In this document: one piece after another, positions 24,701 through 36,700 of the stretch
Numbering within the stretch: the stretch's first letter is position 1
How the letters are laid out: every line of letters starts with the position of its first letter
Assembly: GCA_013396525.1 (NCBI GenBank)
Contig: VWYX01000730.1
Location: 369,092-433,091, forward strand
DNA from: Chaetorhynchus papuensis
Taxonomy: Eukaryota; Chordata; Aves; Passeriformes; Rhipiduridae
Reading direction: 5' to 3'
Length of the DNA stretch: 64,000 nt
Translations under genes and position numbers: made by a program
Notes under the pieces: model-generated
Told to the model about the DNA's origin: nothing
The model's database searches: none
The model's input: the letters and a program-made list of their open reading frames with translations, nothing else

Positions 24701-27700
24701 TGATCTTCAGGGAAGAGAGAGTACATGCAAGACCCAGAGCACAAAAATAGATTTGCTGCATTTCGGTGCTCTTTAGATTTAGAAATCCAAGAGTTGTCTG
24801 AAAACCTGAGTTTGTCAGGCTGTTGTCATCCTTAGCCAAGAGTTGATGAGACAATCCAGCAGTACTATTTGGAAATATATTGAGTTTGTTCACTGACAAT
24901 AACTGTACATCTTCTTTTCGTAGCACATCTTATTTTTCTCCCTGAGGAGACCTATGAATTTTTGTTGAATGAGATCTCAGTCTGGTAAATGAGTGAGTGT
25001 TTGTTCTGATATGCTAAAGTATTAGGCACTGCACAGGAAAAAGAAAGGTTTGTTGTAATATACATTGGGATGAAAGTGCTGAGCTGTGAATTTGGGGCTT
25101 TTGGGGACAGAGAAATAAGGAACAGGTAATGGACATGCTTCTTTGGGGTGATGTATTACAAGGTATAGAGAGCTCTGGATCTGAATACCGTGATAAGCAG
25201 ATATGAGGACCGAGCAGCTTCCGCTTCAAAACACATCTTACGGTCTGAGAATGTAAAAGCCTTAGGTATACAAAGTTGAATGTGAGAAATGTGACTGAGA
25301 ATCCCATCTTGGTGAAGAGTGGTAGCAGTCTAATAAAGAAAATATTTGTAGAACTGAAATACCTCCTCTGACAAACCATTTAGCTACTATAATCTATGAG
25401 ATAAAACTGGGATGTTCATTTGAAAAGACTAAAATGCTCAAGAAATTAATATATCTGGATTTTAGCTGAAAAAAAAGAAGACAGTTCAGAGCAAAACCAG
25501 CATATGACTTTTTATGAGGACGCTGTTGGTGTTCACAAGGTTGTCTATGGATTTTTGAACATTTAGTCTTCAAGAAGAAATTTTTTGCAAGGGCATATTG
25601 TGGTAGGACATGGGGGAATGGCTTTAAACTGAAAGTGGATGGGTTTAAATTATGTATTAGGAAGAAATTCATTACTTTGAGGGAACGACACTGGAACAGG
25701 TTGCCCGGAGAACTTGTGGATCAACATCCTGAGGAGTGTTCAAGGCCAGGTTGGATGGAGCTCTAAGCAGCCTGGTCTAGTGAAAAGTGTCCCTGCCCAT
25801 GGTGGGGGGGTGGTTGGAATTTGATGAGCTTTCAAGTCCCTTCCAACTCAAACCACTGTATGATTTGGTGAATGCAACCATTCTCTGATTGGTATGAACG
25901 CAACAACAGAGATTGTAGAGATTAAATTATTTGCTTTCGTTAATGCAGGAAGTTGTGGCATTACAGGAAATTGAACTTGGCTCTCCTCAGTTTTGAGTTT
26001 TTTGTTCCGCTGCTGTTGTGTTTTTCTCCCTCGCAAGGGAATCAGGGAAGGGTTCAAAGCCAGAAAACTCATGGGTTGAGATAAAGGCAGTTTAATAGGG
26101 AAAGTAAAAGCCACACGCATGAGCACAGCAAACAAAGAATTAATTTGTGGCTTCCCATGGGCAGACAGGTGTTCAGCCATCTCCAGGAATGCAGGGCCCC
26201 ATCACAGGTAACTGTGACTGGGGAAGACAAAACTCCATTGTTCCAGACGTCCCTCCCTTCTTCTTTCTTTCCCCCACTTTATATACTGGGCATGATGTCA
26301 CATAGTCTGGAATATCCCTTTGGTCAGTTTGGGTCACCTGTCCTGGCCGTGTCTTTTCCCAGCCTCTCATGCACTCTCATCTTCCATGCCAGAGTGGCCA
26401 CACAAAAAGCAGAAAAGGCCCTGGCTCGGTGTAAGCCCTGCTCAGCAATAACAAAAAAATCTCTCTATTATCAACCCTGTGTTCAGCACAAATCCAAAAC
26501 ACAGCCTCATCCAAAACCAGCACAACTGCAGAATGTTTCCCGTACCATTCTTATGTTAAGTTTCTTTGTGTTTCTTTCACTGTGTTAATCAGCCTGAGAG
26601 CTACCAAGGATGCAGCAAATTAGTGGTACAGATTAGGTAAAAGTTTGTAAGAATTGCTTTCAATTAAGAAGAGAAATTTTTAATAGGATATGCTGAAATA
26701 TGCCCAAAAGTGATGATACTGTTTTGAATTACCACACATTGTTAGTATCTTACATGAAGTTTTAACATAAATAGTCGAATTTCAAGGTCTTCATTTTGCT
26801 TTTTCATGAGGTGCTTATGTAGCTAGGATATCTGCCCAGAATACTAATTTCCGACTTCTGAAAGCTGAATTAGTGGTGGTGTACCCCTAAAACAGAACAG
26901 ATATCTGGCAGCATTTGTGATGCTGTGTGTGGGGCTAAGGTACAGTTGTCAGGTCCTTTATCAGGCGGACACCAGTGCAAGTGAATAAAATACTCAGCTG
27001 CTATAACTTGGTGAGCTGGTACTTTTGAAGATGGTCTGTGTGTGTCTTTATGTCTTAATATATTAAGTTTTTATGTAGACTGTGGATTTAAATTTGGGAA
27101 CATCTGTTTTTAAGAAAGAGATTGCGAATTGTCAGTTTCACAGTTCATGGAAAAAGGGAAGTTCTTAGGTGTGGTCAAGTTTGAATGACATTACCTTAAT
27201 TTAAAAAACAATCAAATATTTCCCACACCCACTTCCCTCACCCCCAAACCCACCAAATTTTGCTGCATTTTTACAGTGAGGAAATCCTTGAAAAATGCCA
27301 AACCCCTTGAAAAATGCCGATATCCTGCCTGAACAACGAACATTATCCCTCTTACATAGAAAAAATGAAGAATTCAAGAGAACTTTTGTCTTGAAAAGTA
27401 GCCTCTAATTCACTCCAAATATACCATCATTATGTCATTTACTGTTCTGGTCAAATTACTGACTTAATATGGATGCAAAGTAATAAAAGGGCATAACAAG
27501 ACATTTTTGTGTAACACTGGACTGTAACATATACATGATATATTAATGATTGTAAGGTTTATGGTGTTCCCTTAAGGACTTACTGAGGTTTTCAGACTAA
27601 CAGTTGATACACAAAAGATGCATTCAGGAATTACAAAATACAGCAGAAGAAACTTAAAATAGAAGTTATGAGAATTGATTCACAGGTCTTCTGTCTAGCA

Positions 27701-30700
27701 GTCTTATATGGAAATAAGTGTAGTATACAGAACTATTTGAGTTTAACTAAGCTGTGAAAGCCCTATCAGTAAATAACAATGCAGGTGCTAAAAGCATACA
27801 GGCTTTAAAAAAAAAGGGATAGGACAAATTTGTTAATTAAGTCCGGTAAGTCTGTTTTGTATAAAAGGCAGCACTGTGATTTAAATTGTGCTGCAAGCTG
27901 TGTTAGAGGCTGGTGAAACATTTTGGGAAGGTATCGCCGCACTGCGTGCTTTGTTTCATCTTCCTGGATTTTTGCAGTTAACATTTTCCTGAAACAGGGT
28001 ATTGAGTAAAATGGATTGGTTTAATTCAGTACAGCTAGCTTTCTAGTTTAGTATAGTCATATTTAAATACGTGTGACAAGTAAAACTCAGGGAACCTATT
28101 CGTGGCTCTTCATTACAGATTCAGATTTGCAACTTGAAGATAACACCATAATGTAGAGGACATACTAGCAAATATTTTTTAAATGTATAGTTGACTAGGT
28201 CCTGTATTTTTGCTTGATAGACATCCCTTTTTAATGATTGACTGACTGTAATAGGAAACTGGACCTTTCTTCTGAGTAGTAAGGTAGACAGATCACAAAT
28301 CTCCATTAAAATTTACCAGTACTTTCATCCATTATCTGAGAGAAACTATCAGATATACGTATATTAAGCAGTTAGAGAATTTGGATGTGGCCCTAACTCT
28401 TCTGCATGCAGGTTGTGGAGGTGCATGAATTCCCTCCAAACCTGTTTGTATTTTTTAAATATCGTCTGAATGGCTGACTATATTGAGCAGATAAATCTTG
28501 TTTGACTGAATGAAAGAGAATGGTTGCAGTTCACTTTGGTTGTTTGTCACTTTTCTATTCAAACATATAATACAAACGAGTACTGCAATATATATAAGTA
28601 CTTTAATCTGTGTATTTATTCTCCTGTGAAGGACTCCAGAAAGAATGGAACAACTAAGTTGTCATTACAAGAGGATCAGTGCGTGTATTTATCCCTTTTT
28701 CTACATCCTTTCACATTTTTTCCTCAGTTTTGCTCTCAGAAGTTCTAACTGTAGCTTTCCAGATGCCTACTTTTAGACTTTTGGGATTGAAGATAGAATT
28801 CTAATTTCATTATGTACCTTGAGAGAATCAAGTAGTAGAGTAAAAGAGTGTGAGGGATGTTTCACACTATGCAGTGTATGACTTGACAGTTGTGAAGTGT
28901 AATTCAACGCCATGGATTTATTTCATTGCCATGTAGAAAAAAATGTCAGATATTAAAGCATCTTAGAGTGTGTGGCTGATCAGAACCTATCTTGTGGACT
29001 TGATGTGTTCAATTTTAACATGTTACATTTACTGTAACAGTAAATTTACAGTATCTAACTGTAATCATAAAATCTGTGGTTTTGCGCTCATCATTATCCT
29101 GGAGTTGTATGGTGTGTTTGTTTGTTTGTTTGTTGTTTTCTCTTTTTATTTAGATGCAGAGCCTGAAAGGTGGTACAGAAGCCTTAGCCCATTTGGACCA
29201 CTTAGAAGCTGATTACTATGATCTACAGCTTCAGTTATATGAAGTGCAGTTTGAGATCTTGAAATGTGAAGAGCTGCTGCTGACAGCACAGCTTGAAAGC
29301 ATCAGAAGATTGATGTCAGGTGCTTTATTTATTTCAATTAATACATAATCTGTGAAAGATAATTTTCTTCCTAAGAGTCCAGTGTAGCCTGTGGGAATGA
29401 AATAAGAACAGATTCTTTGCCATGTGAAGAGCTGCAAAAGTACAGTTAAATTAAAATTTACAACTGTTCATAAGGCATATACATACACATACAGAAGTTC
29501 TGGTATGGTTCTCATTGCCTGTATTTGAAAGTTTGCATATAAGATATTCAAACTATATAAGTTTTGAAGTGCTAAGACTGGGGAGGAGGAAATGTCTTAA
29601 TTGCTGGACTTGTCTAACTAAAAATATGTGTTGATATTACTCATTTTTTGAAAGTGATTGGTTTTCAAAAGCTATTTGCAAATTGGATTCCTTCTGCTAA
29701 ACTGTGAAGCTCGTATTGTTATTTCAGATTTAGAGCAGCAATGCAAACTTTATGCTTCCAGAACCGACTATCCTACTATACCTCATCTACTTACAAACTG
29801 TGGAAACGGTACGCGTAAATCATACAGCATTTTTCAATCCAGTTCTATCCTTTAGACCCTTCTATCTTTAATGTTTGTATTTATGCAAGCTTTGTTTTAC
29901 TGTCTTTAGTGGGTAGGGCTTGCATAACAAATTTTGGTATGGATAGAAAATTCTCCTGAGGGAGATTTGAAGCTGGATTGTATTGTGAGTTGCTTCAGGA
30001 AAAGGAGAAAACATAGGTATCACAGATTCGTCTCACTGTAACGTGAATCTTCGTCTTTATGGCTTTTGATGGAAACAACTGTAACTGTATGTATGGAACA
30101 TAAAGATTGGAAACTTTGTAAATGACTGACAGAAATGTGGCAGCTTTTACTGGGTGTTTCTGTGGAGAAGTAGTTGGTGATTTTGAGGTAGATAGATTTT
30201 GTGCTTGGGAAATCGGACATGTACTTTAGGTACTGAAGACATGGTATGATCTGCTTACTTACAAACTGAAAGAAAGCCCCTGAACGGGAGACCGAGAAGC
30301 AGTGCGTATCAAAATCTTTTGGTGTAGTGATAGTAAAACCTCTGGGCTGTCAGAGACTAAGGTGTAAAAATGTCATAGGTCATTATGACTTGTCATTAAT
30401 GTTTTCTCCAGAAATCTCAAAAAAACCTCAACCCACAGTCTAATCCAAAATAAAACAAAGCCCTCAGTCAGCTAAACCATCACCCTGTTCCTTCCCTCAT
30501 GGCAAAAAACAGTTCACTGTTGCAGCTTCCTTTGCTGTTTTAAACTTGTAAGATATTGTTTAATAATAAATCCAAAACTATCCCATAGGACATAAAATGA
30601 AAAATAGAGTTCCTAAATGTATGGGACTTGTTCAAAGCATGAAACTACCTTCTCAGACTTTACTTAAGTGGATAGAACAATTAATGTGGAAAATAATGTG

Positions 30701-33700
30701 GTGCGGATGTGACTACATATGTTCAAGACTAATCAGCACCAATTCCGAATTCAAGCATCTAAAACGTTTAGTGGTCTTTTAGTATGCATTGTTTCATATG
30801 ATGTCAGAAGAAAAGCATGGTTTGTTACACTTTCTTTTTAAAGTGTACTGATAGTTATATAACAGACTTTTGATTTTGCACATCTGTACGATTTGAAATT
30901 CATGTGTGTAAGCCTAGTAGATGCTGTTGCTTTTCTTTCTTTAGTCTGACTGTATCAGTTCTGCAGAGGTAGCTCAGAGAGTTCTCAAAGCATGATTTGA
31001 GTTGACTGCAGTTGGCTGTGACCTAGAATCTTTGCAAATTCAGCAAAGGATCTGAAAAGGATCAAGTGATAATAGATTGTCGTATTATAAACAACAGTAG
31101 TGCATTTTCACTGTCACTAAGCAAATACCTGCATTGAAGTTCACAAAATATAATATTATTAGGTTAGAATTTACAAGTGTTTTATCTTATTCAAACAAAG
31201 TACTAGTACATTCTTGTTAAAATGGTTTTGTGGTGGATGAACTTGTATATTTCTGTCTTTAACTTTTCTTGAACAGTCTTCTAAAGCAAAATTCACATGT
31301 AAATTCCCCCATTTTATAACTCTGTGGTAAAATATAATTGTTAGCCATGAGTCTTTTTAAACTCCGTGATATCTCGAAGGGAGTTCTAGTGGCTTGGCAG
31401 TTTTTACATATTGATGAAGCTTTACAATGTTTTTATTTTTTTAAACCAGGCACTGAAGTAAAGAAACTGTGGTTTTTATTAGCTTGTATTTTAAGGTGAA
31501 TGTCTTGTGCTTTCTTGTCTGGTCCCGCCATGACTTCTACTGAGCTGAAATTAGCATGGCAGTCAGAATTTTGGTTGCAGCAGAGACTGTACACACATAT
31601 AACATGAAGTGACAACATTTTAAAATGGCCTGTGTACTGAGGAAAACCCTGTGCCTGTCCCCAAATAATCAAGCAGCTGAAGTGGGAGAAATTACAGTCT
31701 TTCTGAAAGTAGCTGATAAAATTGAATATAAGAAAGTTTGGTGGTGCTGTGGAACAGATACTTGACAGACGTACCAGTTGCATCTGCCTTTTTCAGACAG
31801 CAGTAATGCATTTCCCTCTTGGTGTATTACAAATTTATCCTACTTTGTATGCCAGTGGAATAAAGAACAAGAGGTCTTTGCTGCTTCTTCATCCCAAAAT
31901 TCTTCAAGGATTTATAATCACCACTCTTTCCTTCTTGGCAAGAGATGAGAAAGCAGCATTCAAAGATGAGCTCAGTGTTATTCCAAATGCTTCACTCAGG
32001 AAGCTAAAAATCATGAGTGTTGATAAAACTATTAGTAATTACCTCCTTTTCAGGCCTGTAATGCTTTGAAGGATTGCCTTGAAGTTTCCCTCCCTCCCTC
32101 CCAGGAGCAGTGACTGGGACATCAAAAACCTATGAGAGGGTTTTTGGTGTCCTGTTTTCTGATTCCCCTTACATGAAATTACCAGCTGGTTGTAACAGAA
32201 GAATCTCATGCCAAAGACTTCAGATAGTCTTGTCTATCCTGAACTTCATGCTGAAGACCAGAGAAAATTGCTACACACCGTGGGTCCCTCGTGAGACCCA
32301 AAGACATGCATGGGCATTGTGTTCAAATTAGGCTACACATAAAAAGTGTACATTTAGAATTGCATTTGTGTTTTAATACTCTCAGCTTGCCTGAATAGCA
32401 GGCTGAGCTTCATTGGTATTAATTTCTGCTCCTCATACAGACTTCAAAGCCCTATAGTGCCTTGCTGTTTAATGCTTGTCCTCTGACCTTTTGATTTTTG
32501 GTAGTCCTCTGAAAGGGCTGTGGCATTCTGTGGCATTAAATCTTGAACTCAGTGGGAGGGTTGTTGTTGAGGAAAACAAAATGTTAATCAAATACAAACT
32601 ATTGATTTGGTTTTTTCATTGCTGACGTCTTTAAAACAGAGAAGAGAGATGAAGTGGTGTATTATGACACTTATGAAAGTATGGAAGCCATGCTTGAAAA
32701 AGAGGATATGGCAACATCTGTACACTTGCAAAAAGAGGAGCTGCAAAAGTTACAACAGAAAATCCGCCAGCTGGAAGCAAGGCGTGGACGTATTTCAGCC
32801 AAGAAAGCCTACCTCAGAAATAAGAAGGTACTGTTTAATTGCCTTTATTTTGGACATAATTAGCAAATTTAATAAAACTTCAGAAGGTTTCCTTTCAGAT
32901 ACTAGTTTCCCAGAATTTTTGTGGATTATATTTATTGTTTGCTAAAAGTTGTTTTGCAGAATACTAAATACAATAGCATATATCATTAAACTGATACATT
33001 TAATAATCTGTTTACCTTTTCTTCTAGCTTTAAAGGAACCTTTAATTACTTTGAAGTCAAAAAATAAACTTATTTCTATTAACTAATCAGAATACTTTAA
33101 TGTGGGAAGTTTGAATGTTTTTACAGAGAGTAGTTCTGTATATGTTTGCAGAAGAGAATTTTCAAGCGTGTTTTCTCACTAGTGAGTTCTATTTTCATTC
33201 TCTTACCCCATCCTTTTAAACTTATGTCATGTGCTGTTGATACTCTGTATTTGGCAGATCTGTATGGAATCTAGTCTATATTCTTAATTTGTAATTCTAG
33301 GCATGCTATTTAGGTCAAAGTTTTGAGAGACGATTGTAATACTTGTTAGAAAATAGGTTCTACCCCACACTATGTACTATAAGGTTATGCAGAAATGTCA
33401 GTTGAGGCCTCTTTCTGGGTTAGGATCAGTGGTTGATTTGGTTGTGTGTTCCCAGTCATGTCCCCTTATGTGAAAGATGACCCTTCCACGTCAGGAGTTC
33501 TGACAGATTCACGGTAAACCCTTCAGGTCTTGCCTTCACTTCATAATTAATGTATCTATTTCTGTACCTAAATCTGAAGCATAACAGAGCAAATGGAAAG
33601 TTGTTGATACATTTTATATATTAGGTTTTTTGTCTTTCGTCAGCCACTGCCTGGTCTCTGGTTAACCCGATACGGAGAAGGCTGCAATGAAGTGTTAGAA

Positions 33701-36700
33701 GAAAGGTCTCCTGTTAGCCAATTATGTGAAGTAGCTTGCTTAGCCATTGTGTTTGTTTTATGTGAGTTCGTAAAGAAAATAAGTATCAGGAACCTGGACC
33801 TGTTAGTATTTTAAATAAGAGAACCTATCTGTCGTATTTTGCTAACTTACACAGGCTACATTATAATATGATATTTTCTCCTGAATATGAAAAGAAACTG
33901 CTGGCACCTTACAAAGTAGACAGACCTGTTCAAAAGCGACATCCTGGTTGCTGTTCTTTGCTTAACTTATGGAGGTAACAGGTCAAGAAAGAAACCCCTA
34001 AGCGGGAGTAGAGTTTTTTAGCATGCCTATTTATCTGTATAATGAGCTAGTCATCTTCAGTGGCTCATGTGTTTGAAGGTTATGATAGGATACCTTGTTT
34101 AAGCTGAAGGAGTTGGGTTTGGCTGTAGCAGGAGTAGCAGCATGCCTGGTTGTGCACTGTGGCAAGGTGCAGAGCTGTGTATGGTAGCGTTGCTTGTCTG
34201 TGTCTGCATTCAGGAGTGATACATCTTCTCAACATTGTGCTGGGACAGCTGTGGTTATACTGTTCTCAGGACCTGAGATAGTGTGTCCATGTGGAACTTG
34301 GACATCACATCCCTCCCAGAACTACTTCATTACCCAGCGTAGCATTCTCTGCAGTTGAGTACTGCAGGGAGATACTTAGCTTTCAGCTTTTAGAAAAATT
34401 AAGAGTAGAACAATGTGTGTTTAAACCTGCAGGGGAAAAATCAATTATCTGTATTTAAAAAAAAACAAAAAACAAAAAACCAAAACAACAAAAAAACCCC
34501 ACAACAACAAAAATGGCAGAATCTGTTGTGGTGTGCTGTTTTGTGGCACTTGTTGGGCAGAAAAGAATATGGCTGTTTTGTAGCTTCTCTTCTTACTGCT
34601 GGATAGCACAGAGTCCTGCTAAGCTGACTGGCAATTACCTTAAAATCAAAACTCATATCTTTGTCTCATCTTAAGCAACCTTTGTATTTTCAATGACCTT
34701 TCTGATGATACTGCAAAACATTGTTAAGGAACACTATTTAAGGTGCCTGATGTGAGTAGTTGTATTTGTGGGAGAAGAAAAGAATTCTTGGTCTGAAGTG
34801 TTTGCAGATTAAGTCGAGCATGCAGATCTAAGATACAGATGGGATACTAAAGCAGGCTCTGGATGGTGAGAATGAAGGCAGTGATTACTGAATGCTGTGT
34901 GAACAAAAGTGACTTTTTGAGGGTGAATATGGAAAGTACATACTGTGTGGTAAATCTCTGTGTCTGTCTCAATTAAGAAACATTTATTGTTGAACTGAGA
35001 TGAGAGTGTACTTAATGCTTTTCAGATCGTGTTCCTGAACTTGCATGTTTCAGCAAAGTGTCTTAAAACAGACTTTGAAACAGGTGTTCTGTTTTGGATT
35101 GGGTTGGCGAGATTTTGGTGGTGGATTGATGGTTTCTTTCCTCTTTTTTGTTGGTGTTTTTTTTTTTTTTTAACCTTGTCAGTTCCTTAGTTGGAACCAA
35201 AAAGCAAGCTATGGATTAAGTGGTGTATAGCACAGTCTTGTGATATATTCAGAAATAACAGTCCTTGTTCATTATCAAGTTTTTGGCAACTGAAGATGCC
35301 CTCAGGGAGTGTCTCCTTTCTAGCAGCAGATATCAGGATTAAGGAAACAATAGGAAATTTTTCTCTGTCATCAGTTTTATTTTTTGAAAGAAGGTAATTT
35401 CATCATCCAGGTATTTGAAAATCTTTTCTATTGAGGAGATAACACAGTGAAAGGAAATAAATTATTCTTTATAGACTAAGATGATTTGTAATTTAAATAT
35501 AAGCTTCAGTGACTATAGTCTCCATTTTGTTTTTCAGAAATTCTTTCCCTAATTTTGCAGATGATGCATCAGTTTTTTAGCGATGTTGTAAAATAATTGT
35601 ACCAAGCCTTTACTTAGAAACTTTTGCTAAAGTTGTGTTAGAAACATAATTCAGTTGTGACTTAGAATAACTGAACTGGCATTTTAAAAATTCATGGTTT
35701 TACAGAGCTTGGTATCTTTTCACTGTACTCCCATGAGTATAAATGTTTTATTCTCTTTTTTTTAATACAAATCTATTTGCATTTGTTAAGCAGTCATTTC
35801 TTGATGTTCCTTTGTGCTGATGACAGTGAGGTATTAAAAAAAAAAATTAATATTAGTTTAACTTTTTTTTTCTTACTTCTATAGAGCTAATTATAGATTT
35901 TTCATGCAGGAAATTTCTATTGTTATGCCAGTCTACCCCCTGCTGGCTGCACATTAGTAATAATTAGAATATCATATGGAACGAGCAGCTGTTTTATTAG
36001 GGAGCTTGATTTATAGCAAAGAGTCAAGGTGAAAAAAATGGAGAGAAGGTATCTAGAAAAATATCTTTGAAAAAACAGAATTGTGATGAGATTGAATTAT
36101 TTTGCACCTAGGAAGAGTATTCCTTACCACAAACAGACTGGGAGAAGCAACCGGTTGGTGAAGCTGTTTGGAGTATTTTCATAATGTGTGCTTTCATCTA
36201 GGAAACTTCCTCACGTGCTTTTGTGTTCATTTAATAGGGCACCTTTATAATTTTGCAAGTCTACATTTTAAAGCACAGCCCGTGCCAAAATAGGTGTTAA
36301 TGTAGATGCAGTGACAGCTGGCATAGGATTATTGGTATTCTGTTGTTATTATTATTACAACAACAGCAGCCTAAGAGCATAACTACACTGAACGCTTACA
36401 GTAAAATGCAGTTTCTGCACACGAAAAGCTAACATTTTAATTGAGATGTTTTTTAAGCTGAAAGCAGGACTCACTAGAACTAGTTAGATACAATACTAAT
36501 GCACATCTCTTTTACATATATTACATGTTACTAGTCTTAAATATTTTAGTTTATCCAGTGACAAAGGTTGAAATGGTTCCTCAGCTGTCCCTTTTTGTCT
36601 CTTTAATAGAAGTACAATTTGATAGTGTGAAATCAGTCAAGTGATTAAAAGAAGAATGGGCATTACTTCTTGTTGCTTTCTCAGTTCATACCATTGATCA

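Larger units (their letters stand above)
23397..29153 (+). other. JMY: JMY intron 5 (5.8 kb)
   Basis: Contains a tandem duplication (24001-24750), a CR1 (about 25600-25866) and an LTR (about 26015-26524). The stretch 26525-29153 is AT-rich with nothing recognised, and ends in a (TTTG)n run at about 29116-29135 next to the exon 6 acceptor. Confidence 0.88.

Noticed and set aside
18645..26524. The two same-family LTRs as the ends of one provirus
   Set aside because: They are heavily diverged from one another and JMY exons 4 and 5 lie between them, so they are independent insertions.
26145..26588. 147-codon + strand ORF
   Set aside because: It lies almost wholly within the second LTR; an accidental ORF in a GC-richer repeat.
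31433..32069. Facing ORFs of 115-116 codons in intron 6
   Set aside because: No recognisable domain, no helpful splice context and ordinary composition; probably chance.
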